Assembly: GCA_903923175.1 (NCBI GenBank)
Contig: CAIXWQ010000615.1
Location: 1 to 38,115, forward strand
Origin: an uncultured delta proteobacterium
Lineage (GTDB): Bacteria; Myxococcota_A; Polyangia; Polyangiales; JADJMO01
DNA: 38,115 bases
Direction of reading: 5' to 3'
A program made the position numbers and the translations under genes. Positions 15,649-24,091 of this stretch are shown here, piece by piece (positions within the stretch are counted from its first letter, which is position 1; each line of letters begins with the position of its first letter). Below the pieces are notes generated by a model. The model was given only the letters and a program-made list of their open reading frames with translations, had not been told where the DNA came from and ran no database searches.

Positions 15649-16812
15649 ATGCCCAACACGCGCGCCAACCGGACCCCCGAGAGTCGGATCAAGCCCATCG
15701 CCGAGCGCCTCGGGGCCGACGCGCGCTTCACCGGCCGCGGCGTCACGATCGCGTTCCTCGACGCCGGCTTCTACGCGCACCACGACATCACCAAGCCGCG
15801 CAGCCGCGTGAAGGTGTTCCACGACGTGCTCTCGAACGCGTCGGCGCCGCACCAGCTGCCGCCCGCGGACGTCTCCTCGTGGCACGGCATGATGACCGCC
15901 GTGGTCGCCTGCGGGAACGGCGGCTTGTCGCACGGCAAGTACAAGGGGCTCGCGCACGAGTCGGAGCTCGTGCTGGTGAAGGTCGGCTCGGTCTCGCGCA
16001 TCCGGCACGACGACATCTCGCTCGGCATCGACTGGGTCATCGCCAACCGCGAGCGGCTCGGCATCCGCATCCTCAACATCTCCTGCGGCGGCGACTACGA
16101 GGCCTCGTACCTGTGGGACGGCCTCTCGCGCGCGGCGGAGGCGGCGGTCCGCTCCGGGATCGTGGTCGTGTGCGCGGCCGGCAACGCCGGGCACGATCCC
16201 GTCCACCCGGTGGTGCCGCCTGCGAGCACGCCCGCCGTGATCACGGTCGGCGGCTTCGACGACGAGCAGGGGTCGCTCGATCGCTGCGTGCCCTACCACT
16301 CCTCCTATGGGCCCACGCTCGACGGCGTGCAGAAGCCCGAGATCATCGCGCCGGCCATCCGCATCGCCGCGCCGATCCTCCCGGGCACCTCCACCGCCGC
16401 GCAGGCCGAGCTGATCGCCGAGCTCACCGTCGCCGACGATCACGAGCTGCACGAGATCCTCGGCGCGAGCCCCGGCGTGGACCGCGAGCTCGACGCCGCG
16501 AGGCACCTGCAGCCCTATCAGCTGCGCCAGATCATCGCGAGCAAGCGCGCGGGCGAGAAGGTGATCTCCAAGCACTACAAGGAGGTCGACGGCACCTCGT
16601 TCGCGGCGCCGATCGTCGCGAGCGTCGTCGCGCAGATGCTGGAGGCGCGCCCCGATCTGACCCCGCAGGCCGTGAAGCGCATCCTCATCGACAGCTCGGT
16701 GCGCATGCCGCACGTGCCGATCGATCGGCAGGGGTGGGGCGTCTGCCAGCCGCACGCCGCGATCGCGCGCGCGCTCGAGTACCCGCACCACGAGGGGATC
16801 CGCCCCTGGTAG
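15649..16812 (+). CDS. Subtilisin-like (S8) serine protease without signal peptide
   Basis: The protein has 387 residues. The catalytic triad is visible: Asp38 in IAFLDAGFY, His79 in SSWHGMMTA and Ser317 in DGTSFAAPIVAS, with the oxyanion Asn in CAAGNAGH. There is neither a signal peptide nor a recognisable inhibitory propeptide: the catalytic Asp is only 37 residues from the start. This implies a cytosolic protease or export by another route. Between PEIIAPAIRIAAPI and the catalytic Ser there is an insertion of roughly 75 residues, charged and helical (with HELHEILGASPGVDREL). ATG 15649 is chosen; upstream in-frame residues are Arg/Ala-rich noise. It is divergent from the amidotransferase-like gene. 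Confidence 0.9.
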   Translation: MPNTRANRTPESRIKPIAERLGADARFTGRGVTIAFLDAGFYAHHDITKPRSRVKVFHDVLSNASAPHQLPPADVSSWHGMMTAVVACGNGGLSHGKYKGLAHESELVLVKVGSVSRIRHDDISLGIDWVIANRERLGIRILNISCGGDYEASYLWDGLSRAAEAAVRSGIVVVCAAGNAGHDPVHPVVPPASTPAVITVGGFDDEQGSLDRCVPYHSSYGPTLDGVQKPEIIAPAIRIAAPILPGTSTAAQAELIAELTVADDHELHEILGASPGVDRELDAARHLQPYQLRQIIASKRAGEKVISKHYKEVDGTSFAAPIVASVVAQMLEARPDLTPQAVKRILIDSSVRMPHVPIDRQGWGVCQPHAAIARALEYPHHEGIRPW

Positions 16813-16939
16813 CGCGCGCGGGCGAGCGCGCCGCGAGCTGCGTACGCGCCCTCGTTTCGCGGCCGACGTGACCACGCCCGCGCGTCGGCATCGAAGCGGG
16901 ACCGCGGCGCCGAGGTGGCGCTTCGGCCTGGAGGTCACG

Positions 16940-17365
16940 ATGCCGACTCGGAATGCGACCGCGACGTGGGAGGGTGGGCTCAAGGACGGCAAGGGGAGCT
17001 TCGCCGGGGCGAGCGGCGTGCGGGCCGCCTTCGGCTTCGGCACGCGCTTCGGCGACGAGCCGGGGGCGAACCCCGAGGAGCTGCTCGCGGCGGCCCACGC
17101 CGCCTGCTACTCGATGGCGCTCAGCGGCGGCCTCGAGCGGGCCGGCACGCCCGCGACCAAGATCGAGACCAAGGGCTTCTGCACGATCGAGAAGCTCGAA
17201 GCCGGCTTCACGATCACCAAGATGCGCCTCGAGTGTCGCGCGTCGGTGCCGGGGCTCGACGCGAAGAAGTTCGACGAGATCGCGCAGGCCACCAAGGCCG
17301 GCTGCCCGGTGTCGCGCGCGCTCGCGGCCATCCCGACGATCGAGCTCGACGCGAAGCTCGTCTGA
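16940..17365 (+). CDS. osmC: OsmC-type organic hydroperoxide reductase
   Basis: The protein has 141 residues, almost exactly the length of E. coli OsmC. The two redox cysteines are Cys56 in AACYSMALS and Cys122 in AGCPVSRAL, and the catalytic-site Glu lies in NPEELLAAAHAAC. The N-terminal ATATWEGGLKDGKGS and a GASGVRAAFGF strand match the OsmC subgroup rather than Ohr. It reduces organic hydroperoxides using a dithiol donor in the cytosol. ATG 16940 is preceded by GGAGG at ideal spacing, so the longer frame from 16868 is rejected. It lies 75 bp before the prolyl oligopeptidase gene. Confidence 0.93.
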   Translation: MPTRNATATWEGGLKDGKGSFAGASGVRAAFGFGTRFGDEPGANPEELLAAAHAACYSMALSGGLERAGTPATKIETKGFCTIEKLEAGFTITKMRLECRASVPGLDAKKFDEIAQATKAGCPVSRALAAIPTIELDAKLV

Positions 17366-17439
17366 GAGTCCGCTCCGAGGGGCGCGCGACCGGCTCGGCG
17401 CTCGGCGCGTGCGCCCGCGCGCACTATGCTGAGCGCCCC

Positions 17440-19767
17440 ATGCTCCGTCGCGCTCCGTTCGTCGCGCTCGCGCTCGTGGTCACGCTCGCGCCGGCGTGCT
17501 CGTCGGACCCCAAGCCCAAGGCGGGGGGCACGAGCGCCCCGCGGACCTCGAGCTCCCTCATGAACTCCTCGGCTTCCACCCTCGCGTCGTCCGCGTCGTC
17601 CGCGTCGTCCGCGTCGTCCGCGTCCTCTTCGTCGGCCGCGTCTGCGCCGCTCGCGCGCCCGCAGCGCGAGCTCGTGAAGACGCGCGTCGACGCGACGGTC
17701 GACGACCTCTTCGGCGAGAAGCTCGCCGATCCGTACCGCTGGCTCGAGGACGGCGACGCGCCCGAGGTCCAGGCGTGGACGGCCGCCGAGAACGCGCGCA
17801 CGCGGGCCGTGCTCGACGAAGGGCCGAGGCGCGCGAAGCTCCGCGCCCGGCTCGACGAGCTGCTCTCGATCGGCTTCGTGAGCGGCCCGGCGATCCGCAC
17901 GACGAAGGCGGGGCTCCGCCGCTACTTCCACTATCGACGCGACGGCCAGATGGATCAGGCCGTGCTCTTCGTGCGCGACGGGGCCGACGGCAAGGACCGC
18001 GCGCTCCTCGATCCGGCGACGCCCTCGGCGGGCGACGCGACCGCGGCGATCGACTGGACGTACCTCTCCACCGACGGCGCGCTGCTCGCCTACGGCATCT
18101 CCACCAGCGGCGACGAGCAGAGCACGCTGCGCGTGCGCGACGTCGCGACGGGCAAGGATCTCCCCGACCGCATCACGCGCACGCGCGGCACTTCGCTCGC
18201 GTGGACCCGCGACGGCAAGGGGTTCTGGTACACGCGCGAGCCCGATCCGAAGACGGTGCCGGCGGGCGAGCAGAGCTACCACAAGAAGCTCTTCTTCCAC
18301 CGGCTCGGCGACGATCCGGCGAGCGACGCGCTCGTCTTCCCGCAGGCGGAGCTGGACATGACGTTCATCCCCTCGGTGCAGCTGTCGCCGTCGGGCCGCT
18401 GGCTCGTCGTGCGCGTGCACCAGGGGTGGGCGAAATCGAGCGTGTTCTTCAAGGACCTGCGCGCGAAGGACGCGCCGTGGGTCACGCTCGTCGACGGCCC
18501 CGACGCGCTCTTCGATCCGCAGGCGCACCGCGACGCGAACGGCCGCGACGCGCTCTTCGTGCGCACCAACGACGGCGCGCCGAACTTCCGCATCTACCGC
18601 GTGGATCCCGAGCACCCGGCGCGCGAGCGCTGGGTCGAGGTCGTGCCCGCCGCGCCCTCCTCGACCATCCGCGACTTCGATCTCGTGGGCGGCTCGCTCT
18701 TCGTCGGGCGCCTCGATCGCGCGTCGACCAAGGTCACGCGCTACGACCTCACGGGCAAGAAGCTCGAGGACTTCCCCGTCGGGCCGCTGAGCACGGCGTC
18801 GGCGCCCGCGGGCGAGCCCGAGGGGGACGAGGTCGTGTGGGAGGAGCAGTCGTTCCTCTCGCCGCCGACGATCTACCGCCGCTCGCTCTCCGACAAGGGG
18901 GGCAAGGCCGGCCGCCCCGCCGCGCCGAGCGTCTTCGCCACGGTCACCTCGTCGATCGACGCGACGAAGTACGAGGTCGAGCAGATCGAGGCGGTCTCCA
19001 AGGACGGCACGGTGGTGACCGCGTTCGTGGTGCACCAGAAGGGGCTCGCGCGCGACGGCAAGGCGCCGCTGCTCCTCGGCGGCTACGGCGGCTTCAACAT
19101 CCCGCAGCTGCCGGCCTTCAACCGCACGGTCTACGCGTTCCTCGAGCGCGGCGGCGTCTACGTGCTCTCGAACCTGCGCGGCGGCGCCGAGTACGGCGAG
19201 GCGTGGCACCGCGCGGGCATGCTCGAGAGCAAGCAGCACGTCTTCGACGATCAGATCGCCGTGGCCGAGCGCGTGATCGCCCTCGGGCTCACGAGCAAGG
19301 AGCGCCTCGCGATCAGCGGCGGCTCGAACGGCGGCCTGCTGGTGGGCGCGCTGGTCACGCAGCGCCCGGACCTGTTTCGCGCCGCGCTCTGCAACGTGCC
19401 GCTGCTCGACATGCTCCGCTATCAGCGCTTCCTGATCGCGAAGCTCTGGATCCCCGAATACGGCAGCGCCGAGGACCCCGAGCAGTTCCCGTGGCTACGT
19501 GCCTATTCGCCCTATCACCACGTGCAGGACGGCGTGGCGTATCCGGCGACGCTGTTCCTCACCGCCGAGAGCGACTCGCGCGTCGATCCGCTGCACGCGC
19601 GCAAGATGGCGGCGCGGCTGCAGGCGGCCACCTCCTCCGAGCGCCCGATCCTCCTGCGCGTGGAGTCGAAGGCCGGGCACGGCGCGGGCAAGCCGCGCAG
19701 CAAGCAGATCGAGGACGTGGCCGACCAGTACGCGTTCCTCTTCCGCGAGCTCGGGCTCGAGCCCTGA
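17440..19767 (+). CDS. Prolyl oligopeptidase family lipoprotein (S9A)
   Basis: The protein has 775 residues. A signal peptide ends at LAPAC, a weak lipobox, so lipidation is probable rather than certain. A Ser/Ala linker (~35-68) is encoded by a 9-bp tandem repeat. The propeller domain starts at DLFGEKLADPYRWLED (~88-105), the standard S9A opening. The alpha/beta hydrolase domain carries the nucleophile Ser629 in GGSNGG, Asp716 in SDSRVDP and His747 in AGHGAG. The Ser-Asp distance (87) equals that of the porcine enzyme as I recall it. It cleaves short peptides after proline, probably in the periplasm or on the surface. A TATGCT element at 17425-17430 lies ten bases before the ATG, and there is no evident ribosome binding site. 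Confidence 0.93.
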   Translation: MLRRAPFVALALVVTLAPACSSDPKPKAGGTSAPRTSSSLMNSSASTLASSASSASSASSASSSSAASAPLARPQRELVKTRVDATVDDLFGEKLADPYRWLEDGDAPEVQAWTAAENARTRAVLDEGPRRAKLRARLDELLSIGFVSGPAIRTTKAGLRRYFHYRRDGQMDQAVLFVRDGADGKDRALLDPATPSAGDATAAIDWTYLSTDGALLAYGISTSGDEQSTLRVRDVATGKDLPDRITRTRGTSLAWTRDGKGFWYTREPDPKTVPAGEQSYHKKLFFHRLGDDPASDALVFPQAELDMTFIPSVQLSPSGRWLVVRVHQGWAKSSVFFKDLRAKDAPWVTLVDGPDALFDPQAHRDANGRDALFVRTNDGAPNFRIYRVDPEHPARERWVEVVPAAPSSTIRDFDLVGGSLFVGRLDRASTKVTRYDLTGKKLEDFPVGPLSTASAPAGEPEGDEVVWEEQSFLSPPTIYRRSLSDKGGKAGRPAAPSVFATVTSSIDATKYEVEQIEAVSKDGTVVTAFVVHQKGLARDGKAPLLLGGYGGFNIPQLPAFNRTVYAFLERGGVYVLSNLRGGAEYGEAWHRAGMLESKQHVFDDQIAVAERVIALGLTSKERLAISGGSNGGLLVGALVTQRPDLFRAALCNVPLLDMLRYQRFLIAKLWIPEYGSAEDPEQFPWLRAYSPYHHVQDGVAYPATLFLTAESDSRVDPLHARKMAARLQAATSSERPILLRVESKAGHGAGKPRSKQIEDVADQYAFLFRELGLEP
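17584..17619 (+). repeat. Four exact 9-bp tandem repeats coding Ala-Ser-Ser
   Basis: The unit GCGTCGTCC occurs four times in frame, followed by a decayed copy. It encodes the Ser-rich linker behind the prolyl oligopeptidase signal peptide. Because the unit is a multiple of three, copy-number change would alter linker length without frameshift. Confidence 0.85.
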
Positions 19768-19788
19768 GCGCTTGCGACGCCTTCGGGG

Positions 19789-21018
19789 TCAGAGGGGCGG
19801 CCGTCCCGTCGTCGGCGCCGCGACGCTCGTGGCGCTCCAGCGGAAGTCGTCGAGCACGATCGTCGATCCGACCCAGTGATCGCCGGTGTTCCAGATCATG
19901 AACGAGAGCGTGATCGTCTCGCCGGGGAGCACGCTCGCGGTCGTGCGCAGCCAGCTCGTCGCGCCGTCCTGCACGCCGTCGCCGCTGAAGCCGGTGCCGG
20001 CGAGCTCGCTGGTGCCGAGCGGGCAAGCGAAGCTCTTGCCGTTCTGGGTGCCCGGCGTGCAGACCTGGAGGAAGCTCGAGTTGACGTTGATGGGCTCGCC
20101 GCTCGCGTCGAACGAGACGTTGCCGGAGCGCGCCGGATCCAGCGGCGCGCCCGACTTCAGCAGCGCGACGTAGGTGTCGTTGAAGCCGCTGCAGACGTAG
20201 TCGAGGTACTCCGCGGTGTAGAAGTCGAGGTCGTACGAGAACGACCGCGCGTTGGTGGGGACGCGGATCTGCAGCTGCAGCACGACCGAGTCGTTCGCGG
20301 TGGCGACCATGGGGGCGGGGCACCCGACGGTGTTCTTCGGCCAGCCCGCCGGCGGCGCGTTCGCGTTCGGCGTCGAGTCGACGAACTGGAGCGGCTTCAC
20401 GTAGTCCGCTTGGGTCGGGAGGCGCGCGCTGCTGGTGGACAGCACGGCCATCGCCGCCCCTTCGCGGGGCGTCACCGCCGCGCCCCAGCTCGTCTGGACG
20501 CCGTACTGCCTCGCCATCGGCGCCCCGACGCCGTCGGTCGTCATGAGCTTCGCGGCGACGACCCCCCAGCGCTTGGCCTTGCCCGTCGCGCTCGGGTCCG
20601 CGAGCTGGCAGAGCCCGAGCGCCCTCGCGAAGTCCATCGCGTCGGCGGTGGCGAGCGCGAGCGCGGCGTCGCAGGGCTTGCCGCCGTCGTCGCGGGTGCC
20701 GTTGCAGTCGTTGTCGATGCCGTCGCCGGGGACGTCGAAGGCGCCGGGGTTCACCAGCGGATCGTGGTCGTCGCAGTCGTCGGCGGCGCGGTAGCCGTCG
20801 CCGTCGTCGTCGCGGTTGGGATCGGGCGGCGGCGCGGTGTCCGAGGCGACGTCGGATCCAGCCGCGTCCGCGCCGACGTCGACGCCGACGTCGCCGGCGT
20901 CGCCGAGGCTCACGACGTCTGGCGAGTCGTCGAACTGCGCGCCACCGATCGAGCCGCCGCAGCCGAGGGCGGACGCGCCGACACCGAGCAGCAAGCCTAC
21001 GAGACGCGAGGATTCCAT
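19789..21018 (-). CDS. Lipoprotein with MopE-like metal-binding motif and choice-of-anchor-L domain
   Basis: The protein has 409 residues. A signal peptide ends at ASALGC. An Asp/Val/Ala-rich linker (~25-65) leads to a MopE-type segment (DDDGDGYRAADDCDD, then GDGIDNDCNG; ~70-110), an EF-hand-like Asp-rich metal site. Residues ~150-409 match the choice-of-anchor-L family, with SYDLDFYTAEYLDYVCSGFN and a late LSFMIWNTGDHWVGST strand. It is secreted and probably surface-bound. Function is unknown; metal or ligand binding is likely. The ATG at 21018 fits the signal peptide; the longer frame to 21114 adds Arg-rich residues before the signal peptide and is rejected. Confidence 0.85.
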   Translation of the reverse strand: MESSRLVGLLLGVGASALGCGGSIGGAQFDDSPDVVSLGDAGDVGVDVGADAAGSDVASDTAPPPDPNRDDDGDGYRAADDCDDHDPLVNPGAFDVPGDGIDNDCNGTRDDGGKPCDAALALATADAMDFARALGLCQLADPSATGKAKRWGVVAAKLMTTDGVGAPMARQYGVQTSWGAAVTPREGAAMAVLSTSSARLPTQADYVKPLQFVDSTPNANAPPAGWPKNTVGCPAPMVATANDSVVLQLQIRVPTNARSFSYDLDFYTAEYLDYVCSGFNDTYVALLKSGAPLDPARSGNVSFDASGEPINVNSSFLQVCTPGTQNGKSFACPLGTSELAGTGFSGDGVQDGATSWLRTTASVLPGETITLSFMIWNTGDHWVGSTIVLDDFRWSATSVAAPTTGRPPL

Positions 21019-21142
21019 GCGATCGCCCCCCAAGAGGACGCGGAGCGCGTCCGGCGCGACGTCGCCGAGGGCGCGCGCGTGGCCGCGTCTCGCCCGTCGC
21101 CGGGGGGCGCGCAACCGCCGACCGGCGCCGACGTGCGCCGGA

Positions 21143-21913
21143 TCAGTCGAAGGTGAGCTCGCCCGCGACCGAGAGCGCGGTCCACGTGTGCGAGACGTTC
21201 GCGGTGCCGTCCTTCATCGAGGCGAACGTGAGCCTGCCGACCACGCCGGCGCTCCAGTGCTCGCCGATCCACCAGTCGTAGCCGAAGCCGGCGATCAGCC
21301 CGCCGCCCACCGGCGAGGCGTTCTGATCGGCCGTGTTGCCGCTCTTGTCCTTGGTGGTGATGCGCGCGCCGCCGACCGAGCCGAGCAGGTGCATCCCCTT
21401 GTGCGGATCGAAGTACCAGTCGACGTAGGGGCCGACGAACAGGAGCGTGCCGACGCCCACGTCGCTCGCCACGTCGACGCCGCCGAGCGTCACCTTCGGG
21501 CTCGCCACCTGCTCGAAGAAGAACGCGCCGCCGAGGAACAACCCCGGCTTGAGCGAGCCCGCGAGCGCGACGTCGCCGACCACCGAGCCGCCCGAGGCCT
21601 CGCCGCTCGGGTACTTCACGCCGAGCGGTCCGGTGTAGGAGAGCCCGTCGCGCGCGAAGCCGCCGCCGAGCGCGGCGCGGAGGTAGAAGCCGCGGTGCAC
21701 GCGCGGGCCTTCGTCGCCGTCTCCGGCGTTCGAGGGCGCCGAGCGGAGCGACTCGCCGGGGGCGCCGTTCATGCTCGCCGCGGCCGGCGCGGTCTCCGAC
21801 GTGGGCGCCGGCTCGGCCGTGCGTTCGTGCTGCGCGTGCGCGAGCGTCGGCGCCGCGAGACAGGCCAGCGTCGTCGCGAGCAAGCGCGCAGTGGTGGTGG
21901 TCGTCCCCGCCAT
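21143..21913 (-). CDS. Outer membrane beta-barrel-like protein
   Basis: The protein has 256 residues. A signal peptide ends in LAHAQ. A Pro/Ala/Ser linker (~30-65) precedes alternating strands such as GFYLRAALGGGFARDGL, GDVALAGSLKPGLFLGGAFFF and LLFVGPYVDWYFDP, and the chain ends ALSVAGELTFD. This is the pattern of an 8-10 strand barrel of the OmpA/porin-like type; the exact family was not recognised. ATG 21913 is preceded by GGAGGATTCGA, a strong site that rules out the longer frame to 21988. It is divergent from the DUF1800 gene with 270 bp between them. Confidence 0.8.
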   Translation of the reverse strand: MAGTTTTTARLLATTLACLAAPTLAHAQHERTAEPAPTSETAPAAASMNGAPGESLRSAPSNAGDGDEGPRVHRGFYLRAALGGGFARDGLSYTGPLGVKYPSGEASGGSVVGDVALAGSLKPGLFLGGAFFFEQVASPKVTLGGVDVASDVGVGTLLFVGPYVDWYFDPHKGMHLLGSVGGARITTKDKSGNTADQNASPVGGGLIAGFGYDWWIGEHWSAGVVGRLTFASMKDGTANVSHTWTALSVAGELTFD

Positions 21914-22183
21914 TCGAATCCTCCCCGCCGTGTGGTGCACGCGCTCGCCCCGGCGACACCGACGCGACTCGTGTCGAGCGTATTCCAAGCAGAATCGCCG
22001 CAGCGCTCAGGTTGCGTGCGCACCCGAGAGCACAGCGGCGACGCTTCTGCGCCTGCGTGCGCCGCCGCACTCTTTTCGCAAATCGCCTTGACGATGACCC
22101 CTCCGCGCCGTTCTCTCAGAGAGCCGGCATGCGCGCGTCTCGCAGGCTCGCGAACGCGTGACCTCGCCGGTTTCGAGGAGCGC

Positions 22184-24091
22184 ATGCGACGGAGCGGCGT
22201 GAGAGGGTTCGGCGGATGGGTGCTCGGCGCGTTCGCGCTCGCGAATTGCGGCAAGGGGAGCGCCGGAGGCCCCACGGGCACGGTCCAGGATTTCGTCTGC
22301 GACGCCCCGATGCAGGACGCGGTCTCGAACGACACCGAGACCAAGACCGAATTCACGATCACCGACGCCGCGTGGGACGAGACGGCCGTGCGGCAGGTGC
22401 TCCAGGTGTTCGCGTTCGGCGGGCTCGCCAGCGACGCGCAGATCCAGGCCTGGGCCGACATGGCGCCGGCCGACGCGATCAAGGAGATGCTGACGTTCGA
22501 CACCGTCAACGACAAGCTCTCGCCGCCCGATCCGACGATCGCGATGCCGCTGACGCGCGCGAACGGCTCGATGCGGTGCCTCTCGCAGCTCTTCGCGCGC
22601 AACAACCCCGACAACCCGATCCGCGACAAGGAGCGCGCGGGCTACGCGATCGACCAGTGGTCTTCGCCCTCGAAGACCTGGTGGATGGCCTCGCACGTCC
22701 GCGGGCTCAACCCCGTGCGGCAGCGAATCGGCCTCTTCGAGACCAACTACCACATGGCGGTGAGCCAGAACGCCGGCGTCACCAACCAGCAGCTGGTGAC
22801 CTACTACGACGGCATCATGACCGCCCTCGCGCGCGGCGACGCCTACGAGGACGTGCTGCGCGCGTCCGCGCTCACCGCGGCGATCGCGCAGCAGTACCAC
22901 CACGCCACGAACGTCTACCAGAACGGGAAATTCCAGGGCAACGAGGACTTCGGCCGCGAGTACCACCAGCTCTTCTTCGGCATCGTCGGGCGCTACGACG
23001 ACGCGTACACCGACGCGAAGGCGAACTACCACGAGCTGGTGGCGATCCCGAACACGGCCAAGGCGCTCACCGGGATGAGCCTCGGCACCACCACCGAGAC
23101 CAGCGATCAGATCACCTACGGCGATCACGACCACTGGCAGGGGACGCTCGACATCCTCGAGCACCCGATCGACGGCAACAACACCAAGGACCGCATCGTC
23201 GCCCTCTCGCCGCTCGCCATCGCGATGCCCGAGAGCCTCGACAACCTGCCAGTGCGCATCATCCGCATGCTCGCCGACGATCTGCTCGACCCCGAGAGCA
23301 CCGACGTAGGCGTGCAGGACCGCGTCGCCAAGGTGCGCAAGCTCTGGGCCGGAATGGCGAAGAAGAACCTGCTGGAGTTCCTCCGCAAGTACGCCATCTC
23401 GAACGCGTTCCACGACGCCGCGCGCGTGAAGTACTGGACGAGCATCGAGCGCAACCTGCTCTTGGTGAACCAGCTCGACGTCGGCAACGCCGAGGCGTAC
23501 CTCGACGAGTACTCGCCCGCCTCGTTCACGGGGAGCGAGGACGTGACGGTGTTCCGCCCCGCGCACGACGTGTTCGGCGGGCAGACGGGGCTCGAGGCGG
23601 CGGTGACGGCCGACGTCTTCCGCAACGCCTACAACCGCGCGGTCGACGCGTCGTGGTCGCTCACGCGGGTGGACGAGACGACCAACGGCACCACGATCTG
23701 GAAGAAGGACTGGACGCCGCTCGTGCCCAAGGACGCGGGCGGCAAGGTGCGCGTGAAGGCCACCACCGAGTGGCTCTGGCAGCGCGTCTTCGCCGACGGG
23801 CTCGCCAATCTCGGCACGCTCGAGCGGGCGCACCTGTATGCCATTCTCGCCAGCGGCACCGATCTCGCCTACTGGATCGATCCGTCGAATCCCACGCAGG
23901 TCTACGCGAAGGCCGATCTCGAGACGAGCAACGCGCTCAAGACGCAGGTGGCGGGCGCGGAGCAGGCCCTGATACGGCTCGACGATCCCGATCCGAAGGT
24001 GGCCTCCGACGCGGGCTACCGGCTCTCGCTCGCGGTGAATTTCATGTCGTCGCTGCCGTACATGTTCGCGCAGCAAGGGGTGAGCAAATGA
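22184..24091 (+). CDS. DUF1800-like secreted protein, paired with DUF1501
   Basis: The protein has 635 residues. A short N-terminal hydrophobic stretch ends with FALANC, a noncanonical lipobox. The body is mostly helical and carries family-like segments: VRQVLQVFAFGG, the WWMASHVRGLNPVRQRIGLF block and GREYHQLFFGIVGRYDDAYT, as in DUF1800 proteins. DUF1800 and DUF1501 genes almost always occur as pairs; here the stop overlaps the next start (ATGA). Role unknown; envelope-associated. The start at 22184 has GAGGAG only three bases upstream, which is tight. An ATG at 22094 is possible but would put 30 non-signal residues first. Confidence 0.82.
   Translation: MRRSGVRGFGGWVLGAFALANCGKGSAGGPTGTVQDFVCDAPMQDAVSNDTETKTEFTITDAAWDETAVRQVLQVFAFGGLASDAQIQAWADMAPADAIKEMLTFDTVNDKLSPPDPTIAMPLTRANGSMRCLSQLFARNNPDNPIRDKERAGYAIDQWSSPSKTWWMASHVRGLNPVRQRIGLFETNYHMAVSQNAGVTNQQLVTYYDGIMTALARGDAYEDVLRASALTAAIAQQYHHATNVYQNGKFQGNEDFGREYHQLFFGIVGRYDDAYTDAKANYHELVAIPNTAKALTGMSLGTTTETSDQITYGDHDHWQGTLDILEHPIDGNNTKDRIVALSPLAIAMPESLDNLPVRIIRMLADDLLDPESTDVGVQDRVAKVRKLWAGMAKKNLLEFLRKYAISNAFHDAARVKYWTSIERNLLLVNQLDVGNAEAYLDEYSPASFTGSEDVTVFRPAHDVFGGQTGLEAAVTADVFRNAYNRAVDASWSLTRVDETTNGTTIWKKDWTPLVPKDAGGKVRVKATTEWLWQRVFADGLANLGTLERAHLYAILASGTDLAYWIDPSNPTQVYAKADLETSNALKTQVAGAEQALIRLDDPDPKVASDAGYRLSLAVNFMSSLPYMFAQQGVSK

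Noticed and set aside
22088-22116. TTGACG with a possible -10 17 bp downstream before the DUF1800 gene
   Set aside because: The -10 candidate TTCTCT agrees with the consensus at only two positions.
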